A DNA stretch of 64,000 nucleotides from Allomuricauda sp. CAU 1633. GTDB lineage: Bacteria; Bacteroidota; Bacteroidia; Flavobacteriales; Flavobacteriaceae. The notes beneath the pieces are model-generated. The model was given only the letters and a program-made list of their open reading frames with translations. It searched no databases and was not told the DNA's origin. The translations under genes and the position numbers were made by a program. Positions 42,026 through 49,957 of the stretch are shown one piece after another (within the stretch, counting starts at the first letter, position 1; every line of letters starts with the position of its first letter). The stretch covers positions 410,624-474,623 of the forward strand of contig NZ_JAFLNE010000004.1 in the NCBI RefSeq assembly GCF_017313225.1, given 5' to 3'.

Positions 42026-42583
42026 TCACTCTTTTTTATTGGTGTTCAGGTAGTGCATCACCGCAACCACCATTATAATCGTCTCGCCCCATCCAACACT
42101 CATGTGCCTAATCCAGAGCGCACATATAAAGTTGAAGACCGCAAGGTTCATCATTATCGAAAAGAACCATTTTCCAGCCCCTTTATAATACCTTATCACC
42201 TCGAAATATATCCCCGCCACCGCCAGTCCAGTAAAAAGTAAATGGAGGTTCGTTATCCATATCCCCACCCAATTGTCGAACATTTCAGTATAGGTGACGG
42301 GTGTCGCCAATACCAATCCAAAACATATTGCCGTGAACCTATTTAGATGTTCCAACCTTATATTCAGACCAATCTTATAGAAAACATCATATCTCCGTGG
42401 ATGCTGCAACGCCCTTTCCCAAAACATGAACACCACGGGCAGCAATGTTATGACAAGTAAAAAACCAAGTGCAGTAAGTGCGTACTGCGACCAACTGCCC
42501 GCATAGTCCAGTGTTGCCATTGCCACTCCAAAGCAGATGGCGCAAAGCGCAAATACAACCGTTCTAAGCCTTGTCCCGTACAT
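42026..42583 (-). CDS. Phage multi-span membrane protein (185 residues)
   Basis: About five membrane helices (VVFALCAICFGVAMATL, ALTALGFLLVITLLPVVFMF, FTAICFGLVLATPVTY, WITNLHLLFTGLAVAGIYF, FNFICALWIRHM) with a short cytoplasmic loop rich in Arg and His (ALQHPRRYDVFYKIG). Function unknown; its start overlaps the fibre-gene stop by one base. A membrane role during lysis or exclusion is possible. Confidence 0.75.
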   Translation of the reverse strand: MYGTRLRTVVFALCAICFGVAMATLDYAGSWSQYALTALGFLLVITLLPVVFMFWERALQHPRRYDVFYKIGLNIRLEHLNRFTAICFGLVLATPVTYTEMFDNWVGIWITNLHLLFTGLAVAGIYFEVIRYYKGAGKWFFSIMMNLAVFNFICALWIRHMSVGWGETIIMVVAVMHYLNTNKKE

Positions 42584-44352
42584 TACAAAGTTTCCTTTAT
42601 CGTTGCAGTATCGGATGCCGTTCCTATCGTATAGGCATCGGTCATTGTCTGCAATGTTATTATCACCGTTTCATCTCCCTCAGAGGAAGGGTTCGTCCAT
42701 TCATCGTTCCTTGGTACTACCGTTATCTCAAAGGTGCTCGCCCCTGCGGGTATCACAAAACCGCTCGGTAATCCGTGGTAATCGTCCCTGTTATCGGCAG
42801 TTCCGGAATAAGCCACCCTGAACGGAAGTGCATAGTCAACCTCGCTCGAAGTCCTTGTCACCGTGAACACAATATCGTTCTGGGTATCTTCCGCACCTAT
42901 CGCTGTGGTCGCTTCTATACTGAGTGTAGTACTTGGTGGGGATGAGTCCATGTCCAATGATAACGTTACGTTCACATTGTTGCCCGAATCATAGGAGTCC
43001 TTATAGCTTATCGTGTTTGAGGTATAGTCCGTGATCCCCTTTATATTCCCCGTCACGTTCTTGAAAACATCGCCGCCTCCAAGGTCGCCAACATCAATTA
43101 TATCATCATCCACATTGTTGTAGATGGTAAGGTTATCGAAGAAAAACCCCCCAAGGGTATTCTCATCGCTACAGGGCGCGCCTATCCTCCTGAACCTTAT
43201 AGAGGCGGTGGTGGCCGTTGAGTTGGTATCGTACAGTACAACGTCCTCATAGGTGAACGAAGGCCCATCAGCTTCCATTATAGAGTAGATTCCAGGATAG
43301 GTTGAACCATCAATGAACACCCTTGTAAAATCCACCGTTCCCGTCATGTCGGAAGCACAGGTGAACCGTATCTCCCCTGTTCCCGTTGTCCAAGGGTTCT
43401 GGTGGTTCAGGCTCGCGTAACAGTCCTCTATGGTTATATCAAGTGCGTTCCCGTCACCGTCATAGTTGCCCCAAGCAAAATCAAGAAAGGCCGCATCATT
43501 GTCAATCATATCGATGTTCTTTACCAAGATATTATCGAATGTGCTGCTTGTCGGGTTTGGCTCAAAATCAAGACCGTCCCAAGGGCCGTTTGCTGCAGCC
43601 CCCACTCCGTTGGGCTGGGTTCCCTGCAATGAACATCCATTGACCTCCCCGTTTGCCCCACTTATGATACTGAGTGCCTGACGTGAGTTGTTGTCGGATA
43701 CCAAATCCATCAACTTAAAGTTCGTCCATTCGTTCACATAGATACCATCACCCCCGGAATCTTCCAAGGTAAGCCCCCAAAGTTCCACATCGTTTCCATT
43801 ATCGGCTATGAAAACGTGTGCGTGCTCGCCAGAGGTAAAATCCGTCTTTTCCATGTGGAGTGTCGCGCCGTAGCCATAAAACCGTAAATTATCGGCATCA
43901 TCGAACCTGAAAAGGTCATCGGGGGAACCAGCTCCCCATTCCCCGTCCCCCTGTTGTAGGGTAAGGCCACTGTCAAACTGAAAATATAGGTCTGATACGT
44001 CAGAGACGTTTATAGGACTATCTATCTCCCAAGTTGAGCCGTTATCGGTGTCAAATTTCAGAACGACTGGTGTTCCGGGCGAATCATTGGCCGCTATCGC
44101 TGAATTTATCGCAGATGTCATGTCCCCTGCGCTCCATCCATAGGTCGCCGCAACATCGACTATGGTAAGCCCTGTGTAATCGGGTATCGCGGTTCTTGCC
44201 GCTCCCGGTGTCGGGCCTGATGGCGGAACGGTATAGGAAATCGATGAACTTGACACCCTTCCACTGCTTCCATAGACCTGTAACCTCTCCCCTGAACTTG
44301 TATAGAACTGGGAGAAACAGATAAATGGAACAAAGAAAAGTAAATACCTCAT
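42583..44352 (-). CDS. Fibre-like beta-helix protein with Calx-beta-like end and Sec signal
   Basis: 589 residues. A Sec signal (MRYLLFFVPFICFSQ) begins it, which is unusual for a tail protein. Residues about 50-440 show the repeated Asn/Asp/Gly-rich pattern of a right-handed beta-helix (pectate-lyase-like), e.g. GDDGIYVNEW-type turns and NILVKNIDMIDND. Residues about 490-585 are Calx-beta-like (IGAEDTQNDIVFTVTRTSSEVDYALPFRVAYSGTADNRDDY, DETVIITL). Likely binds or degrades a host surface glycan. It follows two other signal-bearing genes in the late operon. Confidence 0.75.
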   Translation of the reverse strand: MRYLLFFVPFICFSQFYTSSGERLQVYGSSGRVSSSSISYTVPPSGPTPGAARTAIPDYTGLTIVDVAATYGWSAGDMTSAINSAIAANDSPGTPVVLKFDTDNGSTWEIDSPINVSDVSDLYFQFDSGLTLQQGDGEWGAGSPDDLFRFDDADNLRFYGYGATLHMEKTDFTSGEHAHVFIADNGNDVELWGLTLEDSGGDGIYVNEWTNFKLMDLVSDNNSRQALSIISGANGEVNGCSLQGTQPNGVGAAANGPWDGLDFEPNPTSSTFDNILVKNIDMIDNDAAFLDFAWGNYDGDGNALDITIEDCYASLNHQNPWTTGTGEIRFTCASDMTGTVDFTRVFIDGSTYPGIYSIMEADGPSFTYEDVVLYDTNSTATTASIRFRRIGAPCSDENTLGGFFFDNLTIYNNVDDDIIDVGDLGGGDVFKNVTGNIKGITDYTSNTISYKDSYDSGNNVNVTLSLDMDSSPPSTTLSIEATTAIGAEDTQNDIVFTVTRTSSEVDYALPFRVAYSGTADNRDDYHGLPSGFVIPAGASTFEITVVPRNDEWTNPSSEGDETVIITLQTMTDAYTIGTASDTATIKETL

Positions 44353-44355
44353 TTT

Positions 44356-44901
44356 TCAGTTTTTTGTAACGGTTATCGCGTCAATGAAAATATCAAAGCC
44401 GGAAACAGCCGTTGAAGGTGCCCTGAAATCCACAACAGGGTCGTCTTGGTCTGCCGTTCCCGTTACCGAGAAATCCACCCATGTATTGTCCGTGAAACCT
44501 GAATCGTTGACAGCGGAGTCCCATCCGTTTGCGGTTTCCAATCTTACCGTCCAGTTGCCCTGGTTCTCATATATCCTTCCCGATATGGTCACGTTGTCCC
44601 CGTTGTCCACATTTACCAATGTCAACGAGGCCACATCCAATGAAGCGGTTGCGTTACAGTCTATGTTAAGGGAGTACGTCCCATTGTCTGCCTGACCTGT
44701 TGAGCTTGTGATGTCTATGGTGGGGTCGCTACTCCAATTTGCCCCTACAGAATCAGTTTCATTGTTAGGGTCCGCAGCATCCTGCTCATTGTACACATAA
44801 CTGGAAGCGCTTGCCTGTTGCTGGCTCGCCAATAAAAGGTCTGGAACCTGTGCATGGGAAAAAGCACATAACAAAAATGTTATATAGACAATGTTTCTCA
44901 T
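44356..44901 (-). CDS. Secreted beta-sandwich (CBM-like) protein of the fibre region
   Basis: 181 residues with Sec signal (MRNIVYITFLLCAFSHAQ). The mature part is a beta sandwich resembling carbohydrate-binding or galactose-binding modules (SLNIDCNATASLDVASLTLVNVDNGDNVTISGRI, WVDFSVTGTADQDDPVVDFRAP). It overlaps the preceding gene by 4 bp and precedes the beta-helix gene by 3 bp. Probably a sugar-binding partner of the neighbouring fibre proteins. Confidence 0.6.
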   Translation of the reverse strand: MRNIVYITFLLCAFSHAQVPDLLLASQQQASASSYVYNEQDAADPNNETDSVGANWSSDPTIDITSSTGQADNGTYSLNIDCNATASLDVASLTLVNVDNGDNVTISGRIYENQGNWTVRLETANGWDSAVNDSGFTDNTWVDFSVTGTADQDDPVVDFRAPSTAVSGFDIFIDAITVTKN

Positions 44902-46769
44902 TCCAAAGATGTATAGAAATAATAGACCGTATCGGCTATCACCTTTAATGTGAGCACTTGAAGCGTGTTTGCTTGGAATCCAGTTGTACCGGGTATCTCC
45001 GTAACGCCTGTGTCACTTGAAAAAGGCGCGGGTTCACTTGCAATATCTATCACAAGTTCGACCGTTGCCCCGTTCCTCACATCCGACCCCAATGTCCAAG
45101 TGGCGGTGTCAGTTGTCGAATCGTCCTTTTGGAGGTTGCTGTTAAGGGGTATTGTTGTCCCTGAAAAGGTTGGCGTTACATCACAGGTGGTGCAGAAAAA
45201 AACATCCCTGTCCTCTATGGTCGCCCCTGCCAAATCCGTATCGTCCCCAAGTCCGAACCTTGGGACAAGCCCGCTATCAGGGTGTATGGTGACCTTGACT
45301 GCCAATGAATCCCCGATTTCCTGACCCATTGCCTCTACAGTAGTTCCCGTGTAGTGTGCCCCTGAATCGGTTATGTTGACCTCGCTTGCAGTTTGGTCGT
45401 CCGTTCCGCCCGTTGCCAATGCATCCACCGCATCCGCTATCTCCTGTAGGGTGTCGTCATCGGTCGTGAGGTTTCCAACAAATCCGCTTGCATCTATGGT
45501 CTGTAACTGTGTGAGTGTCGCAAAATTGACATTTGAAGGGGTCGATGACTGTCTCCAAACAAAAAGGTCGGCCGCAGCGGGGGCTGACGTGGAAAGCGAA
45601 GCCTCTGAATAAAGAGATTGAAAAGCACTTGCCATTGTGTAGTTAAATGCTGCCCCTCCCGATGCCCATCCCAAAAGTCCATGCGTCCCATTGGCAATGT
45701 CAGCGACCGCAATACTAGCATTGGTTATCTCCGCACTCCCTATATTGGATATGGTGTTGTTGGCGGCATTCAATGTCTTGTTGGTCAATGTCTGTGAGCC
45801 TGTGAGCGTTGCTAAATTTGTTGCCCCTGTCACATTGTTACTGTCATCAATCGTGATCCCCGATGCCTGAACGCCTTTACTTGTCCCATCGGCCCTTATG
45901 AGCACATTGTCCGTTCCGAAGTTGGATGCCGCTGAAACATCACCGGAGCCGCCGCCTGTACTTGGCCCTGTGTATTGATAAGTCCAAACATTTGTTCCAG
46001 ATACTGTCAATATACCAGTTGAGTTTGCTGGGGCGTTATATGCTACTCCATCGCCTAGATTTGCGCCATCAGGCCCTATTATGCTCACTCCTGAAACAGG
46101 GTCAAATGTAAGCGGGTCATCATCATTATTTATAACGGTAAATCTTGTGCCGTTTGGAAAAGCCTCATTTGAAAATGTATCTATTGTAAATGTTGATGCA
46201 GTTCCAGTATTTGATTTTATAAGAACATATTCTTTTAATGCATTCCCCTCTTCATAAATACTGTAATTCAATGTAATGGTGGCTCCGTCCAATATGTTGA
46301 CAACGGCATTTTCCGCTGTTCCGCTCCCTGAATTTGCATCGACATACGCCTTCACGCTCTGTTGTGTGGGGACTTTTGTATCATCGTCCGAGGTCATGTC
46401 GTCCTCGTCTATTATATCGGAAGTGGGGATGTACGTCCCAAGATCGCTTATCTGGCTCTTCGTTATGGAAATCGCCGCCTCGTGCTGTGTAACATTGGTT
46501 TCCTGTACCCTTCCGTCCGCCAATACCCCAGAAGTGAGTTCGGATGCGTCGGTCGTTGCGCTTCCTCCCCCTGCTTCCCGCCATTCACCGTTCAGGTATA
46601 CCCACTTTGAATTAGTGGTTGAGTTCGAGATTGTCTGTCCCTCAATAGGACTGGCTATGGCATTCATTTCCGTTGTGGTCATCGGCACATCGACATGCCC
46701 GTCCTCGAAATACTGTGCATTGGAAATAAATCCAACCAACAAGACCGCTATTAAAAATATCCTTTTCAT
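44898..46769 (-). CDS. Long fibre-like protein with Sec signal
   Basis: 623 residues. Sec signal MKRIFLIAVLLVGFISNAQ, then a beta/coiled repeat region with tail-fibre-like segments: DMTSDDDTKVPTQQSVKAYVD, NVTGATNLATLTGSQTLTNKTLNAANNTISNIGSAEIT, and small-residue-rich repeats that recall trimeric fibre shafts. The C-terminus is a compact beta domain (ATWTLGSDVRNGATVELVI). No enzyme motif seen. First of three consecutive signal-bearing genes in this region. Confidence 0.7.
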   Translation of the reverse strand: MKRIFLIAVLLVGFISNAQYFEDGHVDVPMTTTEMNAIASPIEGQTISNSTTNSKWVYLNGEWREAGGGSATTDASELTSGVLADGRVQETNVTQHEAAISITKSQISDLGTYIPTSDIIDEDDMTSDDDTKVPTQQSVKAYVDANSGSGTAENAVVNILDGATITLNYSIYEEGNALKEYVLIKSNTGTASTFTIDTFSNEAFPNGTRFTVINNDDDPLTFDPVSGVSIIGPDGANLGDGVAYNAPANSTGILTVSGTNVWTYQYTGPSTGGGSGDVSAASNFGTDNVLIRADGTSKGVQASGITIDDSNNVTGATNLATLTGSQTLTNKTLNAANNTISNIGSAEITNASIAVADIANGTHGLLGWASGGAAFNYTMASAFQSLYSEASLSTSAPAAADLFVWRQSSTPSNVNFATLTQLQTIDASGFVGNLTTDDDTLQEIADAVDALATGGTDDQTASEVNITDSGAHYTGTTVEAMGQEIGDSLAVKVTIHPDSGLVPRFGLGDDTDLAGATIEDRDVFFCTTCDVTPTFSGTTIPLNSNLQKDDSTTDTATWTLGSDVRNGATVELVIDIASEPAPFSSDTGVTEIPGTTGFQANTLQVLTLKVIADTVYYFYTSLE

Positions 46770-47065
46770 TATATCACCCTGTATTTAAAGGTTATGTGCC
46801 CATCTGCCGTAGGGGGTGCGGTGGTGACCACCCCAAAGAACCATTTCCCTGAGTTGATGCCCGCTTTCTCACCGAACACGGAATCCCCTACCTTGATGTT
46901 GGGGTCGTTCACGTCTATCGCCACCCCGTTGGGGAAAACGTTCTCTATCACCTGTCTTTTTTGTGTGCCGGAAAGTGCAGTAATTGCCACCGTGCCCGAC
47001 ATTATTTGCTGAATCAATGATTGATTGTTCAGTATTATCGCCTTTTCTTCTGGGGTCGCTGCCAA
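46769..47065 (-). CDS. Small tail/fibre-region protein (98 residues)
   Basis: Helical N-terminus (MAATPEEKAIILNNQSLIQQIMSG), then a beta-rich part (GDSVFGEKAGINSGKWFFGVV). It overlaps the long fibre gene start by one base and lacks a signal peptide, unlike the three proteins that follow. Possibly a fibre attachment or chaperone protein; not recognised. Confidence 0.6.
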   Translation of the reverse strand: MAATPEEKAIILNNQSLIQQIMSGTVAITALSGTQKRQVIENVFPNGVAIDVNDPNIKVGDSVFGEKAGINSGKWFFGVVTTAPPTADGHITFKYRVI

Positions 47066-47076
47066 TTTTATCTTTT

Positions 47077-47568
47077 TTAAGTTTGTAATGGGGCTATGCC
47101 TTTCTTAACCCTTTCTAAATTCTTCTGGTATATGGCCACAGCCTCTGCTTTTGTCTTAAAAATGCCTAAATAGAAGTCTTTGCCATTAAATGAAATCGTG
47201 GACTGGTATTTTCCTGAAGAATGTTTTTGCCCACCAACAGAACCTTTTTTCTTCCTGTAATATCTTGCTACATTCTCTATAGCGGTCACATATCTCAGGT
47301 TAATTAGCCTATTGTCTTTTTTATTATTGTTTATATGGTCTACAACAATGAATTTACCTTTTGGTCTATCTAAAAATTCATTGGCGACAATTACATGTCC
47401 GTTTACTGTTTTAGGAATTTCATGACCATAAAGGATATAACTGTCATACCCTTTTCTATCTCGGGGCTTTAATATCACCTCTTTTCTGAATTTTATTGAC
47501 TTCAACCTGCCCATGTTGGAAACTTGATAATCTCCTTCAAAACCAGTTATATTCCTCCAAATCTCCAT
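47077..47568 (-). CDS. HNH homing endonuclease (NUMOD4-HNH-AP2)
   Basis: 163 residues: NUMOD4 at the N-terminus (EIWRNITGFEGDYQVSNMGRLKSI), HNH core FIVVDHINNNKKDNRLINLRYVT (Asp-His-...-Asn), and a C-terminal AP2/DNA-binding segment (SGKYQSTISFNGKDFYLGIFKTKAEAVAIYQK). Free-standing HNH genes of this type spread between phage genomes. It sits between two tail genes, next to an antisense membrane gene, and has its own promoter element (47574-47613). Confidence 0.9.
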   Translation of the reverse strand: MEIWRNITGFEGDYQVSNMGRLKSIKFRKEVILKPRDRKGYDSYILYGHEIPKTVNGHVIVANEFLDRPKGKFIVVDHINNNKKDNRLINLRYVTAIENVARYYRKKKGSVGGQKHSSGKYQSTISFNGKDFYLGIFKTKAEAVAIYQKNLERVKKGIAPLQT

Positions 47569-47573
47569 ATCTT

Positions 47574-47613
47574 CAAAATTAATTTATTTGGACTTAGACT
47601 AATTCCAAATTAG
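47574..47613 (-). promoter_or_regulatory. Promoter element shared with the portal operon (HNH copy)
   Basis: On the - strand, a 22-bp sequence beginning CTAATTTGGAATTAG and ending TCTAAGT (47592-47613) is followed 10 bp later by TAATTTTG (47574-47581), a TAnnTTTG -7 box only 5 bp before the ATG. The same 22 bp and same 10-bp spacing occur at 63136-63175. CTAAT...ATTAG is a small palindrome. Confidence 0.65.
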
Positions 47614-47659
47614 TTTTTAAACAGTTTTATTTCATATCTTTACAAGTCATTGACCTGTT

Positions 47660-47893
47660 ATGATAGAACTCGTCCTTATTTTTCTTTTTATCCTCTCTGG
47701 AGGTGTTCTTGGTTACTTCCTTTTTACCTATGTTTTTGATCTGTTCACAAAACAGGAAGATGATTTTTACCGACCTTCCAAATACATCGATAACTCGGTT
47801 CACCACCACTACCACGACAACCGAACCTTATTCATCGACGGAGATAAAATCCTCAGAGACCGTAATGAATCCGCCTCCGATATTGACCCTTAA
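47660..47893 (+). CDS. Antisense single-span membrane protein (possible moron)
   Basis: 77 residues on the opposite strand to the late genes: one membrane helix (VLIFLFILSGGVLGYFLFTYVF), then an acidic tail with HHHYHDNRTLFIDGD. It overlaps the 3' end of the adjacent tail gene by 66 bp. It begins 47 bp after the shared 22-bp element, on the other side from the HNH gene. Small membrane proteins in this kind of position often change the lysogen (superinfection exclusion), but that is only a guess. Confidence 0.45.
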   Translation: MIELVLIFLFILSGGVLGYFLFTYVFDLFTKQEDDFYRPSKYIDNSVHHHYHDNRTLFIDGDKILRDRNESASDIDP

Positions 47894-49957
47894 CTTGTCG
47901 TCATAGGTTGGCGGTGCCCCTGGTTTTCCGGTTCCTCCGCCCCCAACAACTCCCGTACTGCTATTGAGTGCAAGTGAGTCAGGTTGAACCGCTGCATTGT
48001 TTCCGCCGTACGCATAATCACAGGTAAATGAGTACATATTGGATTCCCCCAATATCTCAGGCTCGACATCCTGTTTCTTTATCAAGTTTTCCCCGTTCAC
48101 CTTGAAACCGTCCGTTTTACTGGCTATCAGGATTTGGTGAATTTCCCTTGCGCTGAGCTTTTGGAGTTCCAACCTATAGTGCTGATACAGTTCTTGGTCA
48201 AGTGAATAGGCCCTTGAATCTCCCTCCGATATTTCTGATGAATTGGGGAAAATCGGCCTGAATTTTCCCTTTATCCTTTTTTTGAACTTTACCCCTGAGA
48301 AAAAGACTATATCGCTTTGGTTCTTGGTGCTGCTCCATTCAATCAATAGGTCGTCCTTTTCAACTTCTTTAGCCTCAAGCAATTCACTTATCCATTTGTT
48401 CCCGTCGATTTCAGAAAAGGAAAACCCTTTTTCAATGGTCACCCTGCCCCTGACCATATTGTCAAATGGCACGTACACCTCGAACACATTGTAATCCTGT
48501 ATGTTCCAGACCACTTGTACAAGTCCGCTGGTCGAGGATGCCGTATAGACGTCAATTACAAAATACCCCCGTTGTAATGTGGAATCATAGCCCAATTCAA
48601 CAATCTCGTTCACTCCAAGTCCGTCTATTGTCACCAATTGGCCCTCCACTGCCCACGAAGGCAGGAACTGTGTATAATCGGATGCTCCTATGACCGTTGT
48701 TGTATCGGGTTCGTATTCGTTGCCACCGTCAAAATACACCGCTGTCCGACCGTCAAGCGGGAAAAGCTCGCAATCGACCTTCTCCTTGCTCCCTAGGTTT
48801 TCCTGTACCAATACTATGGAGAGGTCTTGTTTCGTTCCATTGGATTTATGTAGCGTTGCCACATGGTACGGATAACTTGACTTAAATTGAATCGGCTCAA
48901 AATCTGTTGGGTCGAAATATTGTACCACCCTATAATTGATGTCCGAAAGCTCACTTAATGATAGGGTGTTGTTGTAGTTGGGTCTTATATCTTTATCAAA
49001 TGCAACGCACTCGGACATGATGATTGAGTTGCCCTTTGGAACATCAAAATATCTAGGGTTCTGCTCTTCGGTGGCATCCTGATAAGAAGTGACCTGTATG
49101 GTCTTGGTTACCTCACAATCATATTTGTCCTTGATGAACAGCTCGTAAAATCCGGGCAACACCCCTGCAAAGACATTGCTCGACTGGTAATTGCCCCCCG
49201 TCAATGTTCCCTGAACATCCAATGAGTATTCTATGGGCTCAGTGTTGGACACGGGATTTACCGACTCTATCAGGACATCCGATGAACCTATTCCCTGTGT
49301 TATCCTCTGCTTGAACTCTCCGGGCTTCAGTTTTCTGGGGACAATGACAGTCTTTGAGGTAACCAATCCATTCGAGTCAGTTACACTGAAAGACACCTGT
49401 CCCGATTCCCTTGTAACATCGACAAGCTCTTCAGTGCCGTCCCAAGCGGCATCTATTACCGTAGTCCCCTGTTTTAAAATATATGGAGATGTCCCTTCGG
49501 TCGCCGTCAATGAGTGCTCCACATTGGTACAGTCACCGTTCCCTGTAAGGTTTGCTGTTATAATAGGATTCAATACCGTTGTTGTGTTGTCAATGGTGAA
49601 CCCATTCACTATCAGAACATTCCCTGAGTATGAACTTCCGGCCGAAAAGGTCCCTGTCTTTGCGGTTATGGTCACTTCGTTCCCGTCCACAGTTGCCCCA
49701 AGGTTCTTGACCCCTCCGACATCCTTATAGTCCCTGTTGAAGGACAGTCGATAATTGTTCGCCTGATCTTCGTCCTCCTCACTCATCCCGTCCACCCAAG
49801 CGACCTCTAAAAACCTTTTGTAAACCGAGATGCTGTCAAGGGTCAATGTCAATGGGATGTCCATGTTCCCATCATTGTGGATAATGGTCACACTGCCCCT
49901 GGTCAGTGGGCTGAAATCAAGTGCCTGTGTCTGGAATGTAAGTTTTATAGTGCTCAT
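47828..49957 (-). CDS. Baseplate/tail protein with SprB-like repeats
   Basis: 709 residues, no signal peptide. Residues about 100-300 hold two segments of the SprB-repeat type (DCTNVEHSLTATEGTSPYIL... and GNYQSSNVFAGVLPGFYELFIKDKYDCEVTKTIQVT), the module of flavobacterial gliding adhesins. The rest is beta-rich with a compact C-terminal part (HYRLELQKLSAREIHQILIASK), ending in Gly/Pro-rich linkers. Position after the tape measure and one baseplate-like gene suggests a tail-tip protein, perhaps contacting the host surface. It overlaps the preceding gene by 4 bp. Confidence 0.7.
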   Translation of the reverse strand: MSTIKLTFQTQALDFSPLTRGSVTIIHNDGNMDIPLTLTLDSISVYKRFLEVAWVDGMSEEDEDQANNYRLSFNRDYKDVGGVKNLGATVDGNEVTITAKTGTFSAGSSYSGNVLIVNGFTIDNTTTVLNPIITANLTGNGDCTNVEHSLTATEGTSPYILKQGTTVIDAAWDGTEELVDVTRESGQVSFSVTDSNGLVTSKTVIVPRKLKPGEFKQRITQGIGSSDVLIESVNPVSNTEPIEYSLDVQGTLTGGNYQSSNVFAGVLPGFYELFIKDKYDCEVTKTIQVTSYQDATEEQNPRYFDVPKGNSIIMSECVAFDKDIRPNYNNTLSLSELSDINYRVVQYFDPTDFEPIQFKSSYPYHVATLHKSNGTKQDLSIVLVQENLGSKEKVDCELFPLDGRTAVYFDGGNEYEPDTTTVIGASDYTQFLPSWAVEGQLVTIDGLGVNEIVELGYDSTLQRGYFVIDVYTASSTSGLVQVVWNIQDYNVFEVYVPFDNMVRGRVTIEKGFSFSEIDGNKWISELLEAKEVEKDDLLIEWSSTKNQSDIVFFSGVKFKKRIKGKFRPIFPNSSEISEGDSRAYSLDQELYQHYRLELQKLSAREIHQILIASKTDGFKVNGENLIKKQDVEPEILGESNMYSFTCDYAYGGNNAAVQPDSLALNSSTGVVGGGGTGKPGAPPTYDDKLRVNIGGGFITVSEDFISVDE

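Noticed and set aside
47627..47815. 62-codon - strand frame opposite the antisense membrane gene
   Set aside because: Composition is unlike a protein (Val/Ile then Lys/Asn-rich), and the + strand frame explains the region better.
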